Shown piece after piece: positions 5,721 through 14,309 of a DNA stretch of 64,000 nt (position 1 is its first letter; the number at the start of each line of letters is the position of its first letter). The notes beneath the pieces were generated by a model, which was not told where the DNA came from, searched no databases, and saw only the letters and a program-made list of their open reading frames with translations. The DNA comes from Agromyces cerinus subsp. cerinus (GTDB lineage: Bacteria > Actinomycetota > Actinomycetes > Actinomycetales > Microbacteriaceae), in contig NZ_FSRJ01000001.1 in the NCBI RefSeq assembly GCF_900142065.1, forward strand, positions 620,001 through 684,000, given 5' to 3'. Position numbers and translations under genes: made by a program.

Positions 5721-7413
5721 ATACGTGGTGGATTTCCCCACGATGGGTGATCTGGCCGACAAGTGGCTTGAGGTTCACGCACGTGTTCCGAATGGCTTCA
5801 TGAAGGGTCGCCCGTTCACTCAGTCAGATTGGCAGTTTTGGTGCACGGCGAACTTCTACCGTGTGCGCGTAGGCGCTGAGTTCGTCCATCCTGACGATGC
5901 GACAGATGAGAACCCGGTGCTGTTGAACCAGGCGTTCGTTTATCGGCGCGCTCAGGTTGTTGCGCCGCAGAAGACCGGTAAGGGTCCGTGGACTGCTGCG
6001 ATTGTGGCGCTCGAGGCCGTTGGGCCTTCTGTGTTCGCTGGGTGGGCTGAGGGTGGCGAGGTTTACCGGTGCAGTGATTTCGGTTGCCCGTGTGGGTGGG
6101 GCGAGAAGTCGCACCGCGTACCTGCGTTCGTCTACCAGGATGGCGAGCCGATGGGCATGCGTCATCCGTCGCCGTTGATCCAGTTGACGGCGAACTCTGA
6201 GGAGCAGGTCAAGAACGTCTATCGCCCGTTGTCGGCGATGATCCGTCAGGGGCCGCTCTCGGAGCTGCTTTTGATCCGTGAGGGCTTTATCCGCATTGTG
6301 GGTGAGTCTGGCGATGATGAGGCTGACCGTATCGACGTCGTGTCGTCTTCGGCACGTTCGCGTCTTGGTAACCCGATTTCGTTTGCGGTTCAGGATGAGT
6401 CGGGCACGTACACGACGACGAACAAGATGGTCGAGGTTGCGGAGACGCAGCGTCGTTCTGCTGCCGGTATGGGTGGGCGTTCGTTGGAGACGACGAATGC
6501 ATGGAACCCGGTCGAGAATTCGACGGCTCAACGCACGTTTGAGGCGAAGTCGGATGACGTGTTCAAGTTCTTCCGTCAGCCTCCTGCTCACCTGTCGTAC
6601 AAGAACAAGCGTGAGCGGCGACAGATTCATGAGCACGTCTACAAGGGGTCGCCGTGGGTAGATCTGAACTCGATCGAGGCAGAAGCGGCTGAGCTGATGC
6701 AGTCCGATGCTGCGCAAGCGGAGCGGTTCTTTGGGAACCGTCTCGTTGCTGGTGATGGGCAGTGGATGGACATGCCGAAGTGGGCGACGAAGGCGGCGAA
6801 GCGGGACCTCCCGTTCGGGGCGAAAGTCTGCCTCGGTTTCGATGGTTCGGATAACGACGACTTCACGGGCATCCGTCTCGAGACGTTGGACTACTACCAG
6901 TTCACCCCCACCTATGGCGCGGCCAATCGGCGGACCCTTTGGGAGCCGAAGGCTTGGGGTGGGCGCATCCCGAAGGATGAAGTGCGCGCCGCGGTCGAGG
7001 AGATTTGCGCGAAGTACAACGTCGTTCGCGCCTACTTGGACCCGCAGTTCTGGGAGACCGAGATTGACGAGTGGGCGTCGAAGTATGGCGACAAGGTGTT
7101 CGTCAAATGGCCGACGAACCGGATCACGTCGATGTGGGCCTCCTTGGAGCGATTCCAGGGAGACGTCTACGACAAGGACGCCCGGTTCCGTCACGACGAC
7201 GACGACCAAGTCAAGATCCATGTCGCGAACGCGGTCATCCGTGCACGCGGCTTGGACCCGGCCACCGAGAAGCGACGCTACTTCCTCGGGAAGCTGACTG
7301 ACCACCAGAAGTTCGACTACGCGATGTCATCTGTGCTGGCCCATGAGGCCGTCTGCGATGCGATTGCTGGTGGTGCGCTCGAGGAAGAACCAGACGAGTA
7401 CGTGTATTTCTAA
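5713..7413 (+). CDS. terL: Terminase large subunit
   Basis: The 566-residue ATPase/nuclease drives DNA into the prohead. A Walker A-like 'VAPQKTGKG' lies near residues 83-91, a Walker B 'SFAVQDESG' near 223-231 with the acidic pair DE, and a C-terminal RNase H-like nuclease begins near 'GFDGSDNDDF' (about 374), whose Asp residues bind metal. Length is normal for the family. The GTG start overlaps the small subunit stop by 8 nt. The gene is intact and heads the packaging-capsid operon. Confidence 0.95.
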   Translation: MTEYVVDFPTMGDLADKWLEVHARVPNGFMKGRPFTQSDWQFWCTANFYRVRVGAEFVHPDDATDENPVLLNQAFVYRRAQVVAPQKTGKGPWTAAIVALEAVGPSVFAGWAEGGEVYRCSDFGCPCGWGEKSHRVPAFVYQDGEPMGMRHPSPLIQLTANSEEQVKNVYRPLSAMIRQGPLSELLLIREGFIRIVGESGDDEADRIDVVSSSARSRLGNPISFAVQDESGTYTTTNKMVEVAETQRRSAAGMGGRSLETTNAWNPVENSTAQRTFEAKSDDVFKFFRQPPAHLSYKNKRERRQIHEHVYKGSPWVDLNSIEAEAAELMQSDAAQAERFFGNRLVAGDGQWMDMPKWATKAAKRDLPFGAKVCLGFDGSDNDDFTGIRLETLDYYQFTPTYGAANRRTLWEPKAWGGRIPKDEVRAAVEEICAKYNVVRAYLDPQFWETEIDEWASKYGDKVFVKWPTNRITSMWASLERFQGDVYDKDARFRHDDDDQVKIHVANAVIRARGLDPATEKRRYFLGKLTDHQKFDYAMSSVLAHEAVCDAIAGGALEEEPDEYVYF

Positions 7414-7433
7414 TTGACCTAATTGGAGGCTCA

Positions 7434-8930
7434 ATGAGTGCGACCGATGCTCTCCAAATGGTGAACCGTTTGTATGCCCGTCTGAATGGACGCCGGCCGG
7501 ACTTTGATGAGCGTGAACGGTATTACGAGGGCGATCAGCCTTTGACGTTTGCGACTGAGGAGTGGAAGAAGGCGAACGCCGCCCGCTATGTGGGGTTCTC
7601 TGACAACTGGTCGCGTCCGGTGGTTGATGCTGAGGCTGAGCGTCTTCGGTATACGGGTGTGAAGTTGGATGAGTCGAAGTATGGGGATGCTGCGAAGAAG
7701 CTTCACGAGCAGTGGCTTCTGAATGAGATGGACATGCAGTCTTCTCAGGGGTTTGTTGCTTCGTTGACGACTTCGCGGTCGTACGTGATTGTGTGGGCTG
7801 ATCCGTTCACTCAGCAGCCGACGATTTCGTGGGAGCACGGCGCTGACGTTGAGATCGAATACGACTGGGCGGATGGTCGTCGTCGTGTGGCTGCGTTGAA
7901 GACGTGGGCTGACTCTGGTGTCGAGTACGCGACCTTGTACACGCCGCAGTGGGTGTGGAAGTTTCAGCGGAACCGTTCGACGTCGCAGATGCAGGAGGCG
8001 TCGCAGCCTGACCAGGCGCGGGTGCGTCATGCGGGGTCGACTGGTGGTTGGGTTGCCCGTGAGGTTATGGGTGAGCAGTGGCCGTTGGCGAATCCGCTTG
8101 GCCTTGTGCCGGTTGTGGAGTTCGCCAACCGTCCGACGTTGAAGGGTGACCCGATCTCTGAGATTCAGGGTGTCATTCCGATGCAGAACGCGATCAACCT
8201 GTTGTGGGCGTACCTGTTCCTTGCTGCTGATTATGCGTCGATGCCGGCGCGGGTTGTGTTGCATCAGGGGCCACCGAAGATGCCTGTTCTTGATGCCGAG
8301 GGTAAGAAGATCGGCGAGAAGGATGTTGACATCAAGGATCTTGCTGAGAAGCGGCTCCTGTACTTGTCGGGTGCTGACACGACGATTGATTCGTGGGAGG
8401 CTGCACGGCTCGACGTGTTCACGGGTGTGATTGAGAAGGCTGTCGGGCATATTGCGGCTCAGACGCGCACCCCTCCGACCTATTTGGTTTCGACGGCTGG
8501 CATGTCGAATGTGAACGGTGAGGGGTTGAAGGCTTCCGAGATCGGTCTTGTGAAGAAGTCCCTCGAGTTCCAGTCGTTCGCTTCGCCGGCTATCCGTGAG
8601 GTGTACCGGCTTGTGGCCCTGGTCCTCGGGGATCAGTCGTTGGCGCAGGCTGCACGGTTGGCGACGATCACGTGGGCGAACCCGGAGATTCGTTCGGAAG
8701 CTCAGTTGGCTGATGCGTTGCTCAAGAAGCGGAACCTTGGTTACCCGCTCGAGTACCTGATGGAGATTGACGGGTTGGACCCGTCTGACATCGAACGTGT
8801 GCTTGCCATGCGGGAAAAGGAACTGGAAGACCCGCAGATTGCAGCGGCGATGAGGGGGCTTGATGATTCCCCAGGCAGCTCAGGAGCAGTATCGGGTTCA
8901 GCAGCGGATAGCGGGGGCGACGGCAGCTAG
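7434..8930 (+). CDS. Portal protein (SPP1 gp6-like)
   Basis: The 498-residue protein fits the SPP1-type portal family: N-terminal 'YYEGDQPL', a central helical body and 'EGLKASEIGLVKKSLEFQSF' near residue 365, then an acidic, Ser/Gly-rich tail. Twelve copies form the DNA channel at one capsid vertex and bind terminase. GGAGG stands 5 nt before ATG. Its last 68 bases overlap the MuF-like gene in a different frame, so the C-terminal tail is dual-coding. Confidence 0.93.
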   Translation: MSATDALQMVNRLYARLNGRRPDFDERERYYEGDQPLTFATEEWKKANAARYVGFSDNWSRPVVDAEAERLRYTGVKLDESKYGDAAKKLHEQWLLNEMDMQSSQGFVASLTTSRSYVIVWADPFTQQPTISWEHGADVEIEYDWADGRRRVAALKTWADSGVEYATLYTPQWVWKFQRNRSTSQMQEASQPDQARVRHAGSTGGWVAREVMGEQWPLANPLGLVPVVEFANRPTLKGDPISEIQGVIPMQNAINLLWAYLFLAADYASMPARVVLHQGPPKMPVLDAEGKKIGEKDVDIKDLAEKRLLYLSGADTTIDSWEAARLDVFTGVIEKAVGHIAAQTRTPPTYLVSTAGMSNVNGEGLKASEIGLVKKSLEFQSFASPAIREVYRLVALVLGDQSLAQAARLATITWANPEIRSEAQLADALLKKRNLGYPLEYLMEIDGLDPSDIERVLAMREKELEDPQIAAAMRGLDDSPGSSGAVSGSAADSGGDGS

Positions 8931-9747
8931 CGTAGGCAAGCTGTGGCGGACACTCGGGGATGATTTCTCGAACGATTGGGTGTTCGCCCGCCCTCGCGTT
9001 CTGGCTGTGGTGCAGCAGGGCCGTGATGCGGCTGTTCGTCGGGCTGTCCCGTATACGCCGGATGTGTTGGCGGAGACGGGGCAGGTTGCGCGGCCCGTGG
9101 GCGAGTTGAACCCGGAAAGGTTCACGGCTGCCGCCCCGGATGGTCGGTCGATGGGTTCGCTGCTCGACGAGTCGGTCATTGCGACGAAGGTGGCGATCCG
9201 AGACGGCGCGACTGTCGATGAGGCGTTGCGCTCTGGCGGTTCTCATCTGATTCGTGACGTGTTGACGGTGCTTGCGGATACGCGCCGGCAGGTCTTCGGG
9301 GCGGACATCACGCAGCGTCCCGCTATCGGCGGGTATGCGCGCATGTTGAATGCGCCGTCGTGCTCGAGGTGTGTGTTGTTGGCGGGGCGTTGGTATCGCT
9401 GGAACCAGGGGTTTCAGCGGCATCCGCGCTGCGATTGCATGCACATTCCGTCTGCCGAGAACCGTGCCGGCGACTTCCGCACCGACCCTAAGGCGTACTT
9501 CGATTCGCTGTCTGCCGGTGAGCAGGATCGGGTGTTCACGAAGAACGGTGCGCAGGCGATCCGAGACGGTGCGGACATGAGTCGGGTTGAGAACGCCCGG
9601 TTGCGTGGTCTCAGCACTGAGACTTCGCATCGGAAGTTCGGCACCCCTTACCGGTTGACGGTGGATGACATTTACAGGGCGGCGGGTACGCGTGATGACG
9701 CGATCCGTTTGCTGCTGATGGAGGGCTACATTCGCCCTTCTCTTTGA
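8863..9747 (+). CDS. MuF-like minor head protein
   Basis: The 294-residue protein has the Mu gpF-like signature 'APSCSRCVLLAGRWYRWN' and 'HPRCDCMHIP' near residues 165-200, with the conserved Cys and His residues. Such proteins sit beside the portal and take part in head morphogenesis or DNA ejection. ATG 8863 is used because GAGGGGG ends 4 nt upstream; a TTG immediately before it is the alternative. It overlaps the portal gene by 68 nt. No toxin domain is fused to the C terminus, unlike some prophage MuF proteins. Confidence 0.85.
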   Translation: MIPQAAQEQYRVQQRIAGATAASVGKLWRTLGDDFSNDWVFARPRVLAVVQQGRDAAVRRAVPYTPDVLAETGQVARPVGELNPERFTAAAPDGRSMGSLLDESVIATKVAIRDGATVDEALRSGGSHLIRDVLTVLADTRRQVFGADITQRPAIGGYARMLNAPSCSRCVLLAGRWYRWNQGFQRHPRCDCMHIPSAENRAGDFRTDPKAYFDSLSAGEQDRVFTKNGAQAIRDGADMSRVENARLRGLSTETSHRKFGTPYRLTVDDIYRAAGTRDDAIRLLLMEGYIRPSL

Positions 9748-9811
9748 CTTCCCGCTCCTCGCGGGAGATTACCGCCGCGCAATGCGGCACCAACCCACTA
9801 GGAGCAATTCC

Positions 9812-10420
9812 ATGTCGGAAGAAATTGTCGACGCTGTCGACACTGAACTCGTTGAGGCCCCCGCTGAGGTTGAGGCACCCATTGAGGGTGCTGAGGCGCT
9901 TGGTGATCCGGGTAAGAAGGCTCTCGACACGATGAAGGCGGAGCGCAAGGCTGCGACCGATCGTGCGAAGGCTGCTGAGGCTGAGAGGGATGCGCTCAAG
10001 GCGCAGCTCGAGGGCCGTGAGGCTGAACACGCGAAGGAGCAGGAGCGTCAGGCGGCGAAGGATGAGGCGTTGGCTGCGGCTAACAAGCGCATCCTGTCCG
10101 CTGAACTTCGTGCTGCCGCTAAGGGGAAGCTTGCTGACCCTACTGACGCGGGTCTCTATATCGATCTCAATGAGTTTGAAGTGTCGGATGACGGTGACGT
10201 CAATTCCGACTCGTTGCGTGAAGCGATCGACGACTTGCTGGCTCGTAAGCCGCACCTCGCCGCTGACACCCGCCTTTTCAGCGGTGCTGCGGATCAGGGT
10301 GCGAAGGGCACGAGCGGGCCGTCGCAGTTGCGCGAAGCGGATCTCGATTCCATGTCTGTCGCTGAGATCAACCAGGCGCGCCGTGATGGGCGTCTCAACA
10401 AAATCCTCGGCATTTCCTGA
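9812..10420 (+). CDS. Capsid scaffolding protein
   Basis: The 202-residue protein is acidic, with a long Ala/Glu/Lys-rich coiled coil (about residues 25-95, 'KAAEAERDALKAQLEGREAE'), typical of phage scaffolds that guide capsid assembly and are then removed. AGGAG precedes the ATG at 9812. Position directly before the capsid gene supports the role. A protease function is not visible, so scaffold removal must involve exit or another enzyme. Confidence 0.88.
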   Translation: MSEEIVDAVDTELVEAPAEVEAPIEGAEALGDPGKKALDTMKAERKAATDRAKAAEAERDALKAQLEGREAEHAKEQERQAAKDEALAAANKRILSAELRAAAKGKLADPTDAGLYIDLNEFEVSDDGDVNSDSLREAIDDLLARKPHLAADTRLFSGAADQGAKGTSGPSQLREADLDSMSVAEINQARRDGRLNKILGIS

Positions 10421-10435
10421 AAGGAGTAGCCACAC

Positions 10436-11251
10436 ATGGCTATTACCAACTACATCCCTACGATCTGGCACGCAAGCCTCCTCGAGAACTTGCACCAGAA
10501 CACGTTCGTCATCCCGACGCTGAACCGCGACTACGAGGGCGACATTGTCAACGGTGGTGAAGCGGTGAAGATCACCGGTTTCACTCAGCCGACGATCGGC
10601 ACCTACGCGGGTTCGATCACCCGTCAGGCGCTCACCGACTCGAGCCAGACGCTCAACATTGACCAGAAGCGTTACTACGCTTACCTCGTCGATGACGTGA
10701 ACAAGGTGCAGGCTGCCGGGTCGTTCGACGCTTTCCAGCGTGACGCGGCTGCTGGTCTGGCTGATGTCGCTGAGGACTTCGTTCTCACCGGCATGATCTC
10801 GGGTGGCACTTCGGCTGGCACCACGGCGGTCACGAACCTTGCGACTGCTGATGCGGCTGTCGTGAAGATCCGTACCGCTCTTGTGAAGGCGAAGGTGCCG
10901 TCGAGTGACCGCTACCTCGCCGTGAACCCGGAAGCTGCTGCGTTCCTCATGGACGCTGGCGGGTCGCTGTTCAAGGCGAACGAGTCCGCGTCGGATGAGA
11001 CCATCCGCAACGGTGTCATTGGTCGTTACCGCGGCTTCACCGTCATTGAGTCGCCGTCTGCGTCGCTCGTGAACACCAACAAGCCGGTCTTCATCGGCTA
11101 CTGGGGTCGTGCGGTTGGCTTCGTGCAGCAGCTCGTCAAGCAGCGCGCAAACGTCGCGCTCGACGCGTTCGGTGACCAGATCGACGGCCTGCACGTCTAC
11201 GGTGCCAAGGTGCTTCGCACCACCGCCGTTCAGACGTACGTCAGCCTCTAA
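10436..11251 (+). CDS. Major capsid protein
   Basis: The 271-residue protein is typical of the P22 coat/HK97-fold capsid family in actinophages: it begins 'MAITNYIPTIWHASLLENLH', contains 'ADVAEDFVLTG' and 'RYLAVNPEAAAFLMDA', and ends with a strand 'VYGAKVLRTTAVQTYVSL'. GAAAGGAG precedes it by a spacing suited to high expression. Placement right after the scaffold gene is diagnostic. No N-terminal scaffold-like domain is fused, consistent with the separate scaffold. Confidence 0.94.
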   Translation: MAITNYIPTIWHASLLENLHQNTFVIPTLNRDYEGDIVNGGEAVKITGFTQPTIGTYAGSITRQALTDSSQTLNIDQKRYYAYLVDDVNKVQAAGSFDAFQRDAAAGLADVAEDFVLTGMISGGTSAGTTAVTNLATADAAVVKIRTALVKAKVPSSDRYLAVNPEAAAFLMDAGGSLFKANESASDETIRNGVIGRYRGFTVIESPSASLVNTNKPVFIGYWGRAVGFVQQLVKQRANVALDAFGDQIDGLHVYGAKVLRTTAVQTYVSL

Positions 11252-11260
11252 GGAGTAACG

Positions 11261-11821
11261 GTGGACGCATTCGCAACGTATCAAGATCTTGAGGCCCGGT
11301 TGAACCGGGTCTTTTCTGTTGAAGAGCAGGATTGGATCACGACGCTGTTGGAGGATGCGTCCACCTATCTTCGTGAGGATGTCATTGGTTTTCAGGTCTT
11401 CCCGCAGTCGACGGTCACGTTTGATGCGTGGCCGTCGAACGGGGAGGTTGTGTTGCCGCAGCAGCCGGCTCAGTCCGTTGGGGCTGTGACAGTTGGGGTG
11501 ACTCCGATCTCGTTTGTCCTGCGTGACGGTTCCGTATTCGTGGATACGCGCGATGAGGTGACTGTCACGTTCACGTACGGCTATGCGGCTGCCCCTGAGG
11601 GGTTGAAGCGGTGGGCGTGCGTGTTGGTGTCGCAGGCGTTGGTGCCGCTCGAGTTGAACCTTGGTTTGACGGTCGGCGGGCTGTCTTCCGTTGCGCTCGA
11701 CGATTTCAAGGCTGCGTTTGCTGATGGCGGCGAGGGCACTGGCATGAGCCTGTCTGACCGGAACATTGCGTTGATTCGTCGGCAGTATTCGTCTGACGTG
11801 CATGTTGGGGGGATGCGGTGA
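11261..11821 (+). CDS. Head-tail connector (gp6-like adaptor)
   Basis: This 186-residue protein starts with 'YQDLEARLNRVFSVEEQDW' and a helical stretch typical of gp6/gp15-like adaptor proteins, then a beta-rich centre and a C-terminal helix. It attaches beneath the portal to form the neck. GTG follows AAGGAG. The stop overlaps the next start (GTGA), starting a run of overlapping connector genes. Confidence 0.82.
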   Translation: MDAFATYQDLEARLNRVFSVEEQDWITTLLEDASTYLREDVIGFQVFPQSTVTFDAWPSNGEVVLPQQPAQSVGAVTVGVTPISFVLRDGSVFVDTRDEVTVTFTYGYAAAPEGLKRWACVLVSQALVPLELNLGLTVGGLSSVALDDFKAAFADGGEGTGMSLSDRNIALIRRQYSSDVHVGGMR

Positions 11822-12213
11822 GCATTCTCTCTGGTGCGCTGGCGTGGGGGCGTTCGTTGGCTGAGGTCCGCATGTCGGATCAGGTGCGTGTCTTTCGTCG
11901 CGTTCTGGGTCCGATTGGCGCGGATGGCAATCCGACCGTGACTGACACGGACGTGTATGTCGGCAAGTGTCGTCTGGTGCTTCGTTCGTCTGTGGTGCGT
12001 GATGTTGATGCGCAGTCGCAGTTGCTGGGTGTTCAGCAGCCTGAGTTGCATTTGCCGGTTGCGGGTTCGTCTGGTGTGAGGAACGCGGATCGTTTTGTGC
12101 TTCTTGAGTCGGAGGGTGATCCGTCTCTTGTGGGGTTGTCGGGTGTTGTGGCGGGCATGTTTCCGCATACGGGTTCGACGGCCAGACGGTTGCCGGTGGA
12201 GGTTGCGTCATGA
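11818..12213 (+). CDS. Head-closure-like connector protein (DUF6093-like)
   Basis: The 131-residue beta-rich protein overlaps both neighbours by 4 nt. Its sequence (RVFRRVLGPIGADGNPTVTD...QLLGVQQPELHLP) fits the DUF6093 family, found in this position in actinophage genomes; the assignment is from memory. Probable job is head completion or stopper at the neck. Confidence 0.72.
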   Translation: MSILSGALAWGRSLAEVRMSDQVRVFRRVLGPIGADGNPTVTDTDVYVGKCRLVLRSSVVRDVDAQSQLLGVQQPELHLPVAGSSGVRNADRFVLLESEGDPSLVGLSGVVAGMFPHTGSTARRLPVEVAS

Positions 12214-12395
12214 CGTATGCAGAGGGCGGTTTCAACCCTGCGAAGGATGGTCGGCGATTCAGGATCGATACGAGAGTCGCTCCGGAGTGGGTGGCGTACT
12301 TCTCTGGTCGGGCTGCAATCGACTGGGCGGAACGCAATCGAGCGACCGCGGAAGAGGCATATCGCCGCTTGCGTGACGGGGGCGACGATGGCTGA
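12210..12395 (+). CDS. Small connector-region phage protein
   Basis: A 61-residue protein, overlapping both neighbours (4 and 8 nt). It is basic and ends in a helix 'ATAEEAYRRLRDGGDDG'. Similar tiny ORFs sit between stopper and HK97-gp10-like genes in actinophages; no domain is known. Tight overlaps support real translation. Confidence 0.7.
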   Translation: MTYAEGGFNPAKDGRRFRIDTRVAPEWVAYFSGRAAIDWAERNRATAEEAYRRLRDGGDDG

Positions 12396-12789
12396 CGGTC
12401 TCAGCTTCGATTTCTCGGAGATCAACACGCTCACTGCCGACCTTCTCGCTGCGCCGGCTAAGACGTTGCCGAAGATCCGGCAGGCGCTCGAGGTGTCCGC
12501 CCGTCATGTGAAGGACGATTGGCGTGACGCGTGGAAGGGTTCCGGGCATGTTCCGGGCGGTGCTGCGTCGATCAGCTACGACATCATGGGCTTCGCGAAC
12601 GCGTACGTGGGTGCGTCTGCAATGTCGGCTGACATTGGGCCGTCGTTGCGTGGGCAGGGTCCGATCGTGGGCATGCTCGAGTACGGCACTCCGAACACTG
12701 GCCCGCGCGGGTTTGGTGCTGAGGCTCTGCATAAGAACGAAGCGGATTTCGTGAAGGGCATTGAGCTGGCGACGGAGGACATCCTGTGA
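12388..12789 (+). CDS. HK97 gp10-like tail-completion protein
   Basis: The 133-residue protein has the gp10-like pattern: an N-terminal helix, 'ALEVSARHVKDDWRDAWKG', 'ISYDI' and near the end 'MLEYGTPNTGPRGF', then a helix 'NEADFVKGIELATEDIL'. The family joins tail to head in siphoviruses. ATG 12388 follows GGGGGCGACG and is chosen over a GTG/ATG far upstream at 12217, which lies in a shadow frame. Confidence 0.85.
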   Translation: MADGLSFDFSEINTLTADLLAAPAKTLPKIRQALEVSARHVKDDWRDAWKGSGHVPGGAASISYDIMGFANAYVGASAMSADIGPSLRGQGPIVGMLEYGTPNTGPRGFGAEALHKNEADFVKGIELATEDIL

Positions 12790-13193
12790 GCGCAGAAGCA
12801 CATCACGACGCCCTCGTTGCTCGTTTGAAGGCGCACCAGTATTTGTCGGATGCGGTGTTCGAGGTTGGGTCTGTCCCGCCGAACACTCCGTTGCTCCGGT
12901 ATGTGGTTGTGGCGTCGTCTCTTGGTGATCGTGAGCAGGTTCGTTTCACGGCTGGGAAGACATCGTTGACGACGAGTCATGTTCTGTATTGCGTCGGTTC
13001 GACCTCAGCTTCGGCTCGGAAGGTCGGGTCTTGGGTTGAGGCTCAGATGCTCGACTACAACCTGACGATCTCTGGGCGTTCTGTGCGCCGGCCCGACCCG
13101 TGGACTTCTCGTCCTATCCAGGTTGATAAGGATGGCCCGATTGTGTGGCCGTTTGCGACGATCTCGTTTGATATCACGTCCGAACCTGCCTAG
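12786..13193 (+). CDS. Tail terminator protein
   Basis: The 135-residue protein overlaps the gp10-like gene by 4 nt and is the last gene before the tail tube, the usual place of the tail terminator. It is an alpha/beta protein ('LLRYVVVASSLGDRE', 'HVLYCVGSTSASARKVG'), as expected for lambda gpU-like minor tail proteins. It would cap the tube and define its length together with the tape measure. Sequence similarity of this class is low, so the call relies mainly on position. Confidence 0.75.
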   Translation: MSAEAHHDALVARLKAHQYLSDAVFEVGSVPPNTPLLRYVVVASSLGDREQVRFTAGKTSLTTSHVLYCVGSTSASARKVGSWVEAQMLDYNLTISGRSVRRPDPWTSRPIQVDKDGPIVWPFATISFDITSEPA

Positions 13194-13213
13194 CCCGTCC
13201 TACACCTCTTGAG

Positions 13214-13236
13214 AACCCCGCCTTGTGCGGGGTTTT
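13214..13236 (+). terminator. Hairpin before the tail tube gene
   Basis: AACCCCGC (13214-13221) pairs with GCGGGGTT (13227-13234) and is followed by TTCGCATTT. With a second hairpin after the tail tube gene, it could set that gene's mRNA level apart from its neighbours. A small GC-rich repeat follows at 13250-13290 before the next start. Confidence 0.65.
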
Positions 13237-13316
13237 CGCATTTAAGCGACCCGCCAACCCGGTGGGTAACCCGGTCCTGCGGGTTCTCCGACAGGACTCA
13301 ATAGAAGGAGAATCCT

Positions 13317-13823
13317 ATGGCGTTGGAAACTACTCCGACCTCGTCCCAGTCCGATGGCAAATGGCGGATCTGGTCCGTCCCGATCGGGAGCAACGCGCTT
13401 AGCGTTGCGATCCTTAACGGTGCGACCGCGAAGTCCCTCACGTACGGCCTCACGGCTGATGGTTTCGACCACCAGACCACGCAGGCGACCGTTGAGGACA
13501 AGCGTCTCACGCTGGTCCAGGACTTGTCCGCGCCTGGTCGCGTCACGGAGACGGTGAACCTCAAGGTCGTGTCATCGACGACTTCCGACTCGGCTGACCA
13601 GGTGCTGTCGGCGCTGGCTGTCAGCGGCGCGCTGATTCAGCTCACGGTTCGTCGCGCGGTGGACAACGCGACGATCGCGACGGTTGCTCAGGTCGTGGAT
13701 GTTCTCACGGGCCGTGTTGGTGTGCGTCGTGCTGATGCGCCGGTTGAGAACGGTGTTGACACGGCTCAGTACCAGTTCTTCCCGTCTTCGCCGACTCAGC
13801 GCCAAGCAGTGCTCGTCGCGTAA
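13317..13823 (+). CDS. Major tail (tube) protein
   Basis: The 168-residue beta-rich protein follows AGAAGGAG, the strongest ribosome site in the tail region, as expected for an abundant tube subunit. It contains 'GATAKSLTYGLTADGF' and 'DKRLTLVQDLSAPGRVTE' and a C-terminal 'NGVDTAQYQFFPSSPTQ', features of actinophage tube proteins. It is bracketed by hairpins at 13214 and 13831, which may isolate its transcript. Position between tail terminator and chaperones supports the call. Confidence 0.85.
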   Translation: MALETTPTSSQSDGKWRIWSVPIGSNALSVAILNGATAKSLTYGLTADGFDHQTTQATVEDKRLTLVQDLSAPGRVTETVNLKVVSSTTSDSADQVLSALAVSGALIQLTVRRAVDNATIATVAQVVDVLTGRVGVRRADAPVENGVDTAQYQFFPSSPTQRQAVLVA

Positions 13824-13830
13824 TTAGACC

Positions 13831-13862
13831 GCCGGGCGGGTTGCCCCATCGACCCGCCCGGC
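13831..13862 (+). terminator. Terminator-like hairpin after the tail tube gene
   Basis: GCCGGGCGGGT (13831-13841) pairs perfectly with ACCCGCCCGGC (13852-13862) around a 10-nt loop; TTCACTTTT follows. Partial termination here would keep tail tube mRNA above downstream tail mRNA. Confidence 0.7.
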
Positions 13863-13886
13863 TTCACTTTTCCTGATGGGGGATGG

Positions 13887-14309
13887 ATGGGGATCATGAG
13901 TTTTCTGGAAGACCTTGCTGCTGCGCATGAGAAGCCGAAGCCGAAGTCTGAGCCGGTGTCGGTGATGTTGAACGGCACGCACTACGAGTTGGTGTTTGAG
14001 CGCGCAGACGGTGACGTGTGGGCTGAATGCGTGTCCCGTCACCCGGCTCGAGAAGAGTCGAAGATTGATCTTCGGTATGGATACAACTTCAACGAGGTCG
14101 TGTTGGAGATTGCACCGAAAACGGGCCGCCTCGTGGACGGCACCGGCATTGGCGCTGACGCGTGGACGGTTCTTATTCCGACGCTGTCGGGTGCCGAGAT
14201 TGGCCGTGTCACTGACGCGATTTGGGCACTCAATGAGTGGAACCCGGCTCAGGAGATTGAACGGGCAAAAAAAGCCTCCAAGGCCGGTTCGAAGAGGAAG
14301 TCCAGCTAG
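13887..14309 (+). CDS. Tail assembly chaperone, short form (gpG-like)
   Basis: The 140-residue protein is the unshifted product. It is alpha/beta and ends in a Lys/Ser-rich helix (AKKASKAGSKRKSS). Chaperones of this type bind the tape measure and are not in the virion. ATG 13887 is used; ATG 13896 three codons later has GGGG just before it and could be the true start. The slippery site lies 36 nt before the stop, so some ribosomes continue into the gpT frame. Confidence 0.85.
   Translation: MGIMSFLEDLAAAHEKPKPKSEPVSVMLNGTHYELVFERADGDVWAECVSRHPAREESKIDLRYGYNFNEVVLEIAPKTGRLVDGTGIGADAWTVLIPTLSGAEIGRVTDAIWALNEWNPAQEIERAKKASKAGSKRKSS

Noticed and set aside
8863-9747. MuF-type toxin fusion
   Set aside because: The C terminus after the MuF core is only about 90 residues and carries no recognisable toxin domain.
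9611-12337. A 908-residue minus-strand frame in the capsid region
   Set aside because: It runs antisense to scaffold, capsid and connector genes, has no ribosome site and very high Arg content: a GC shadow.
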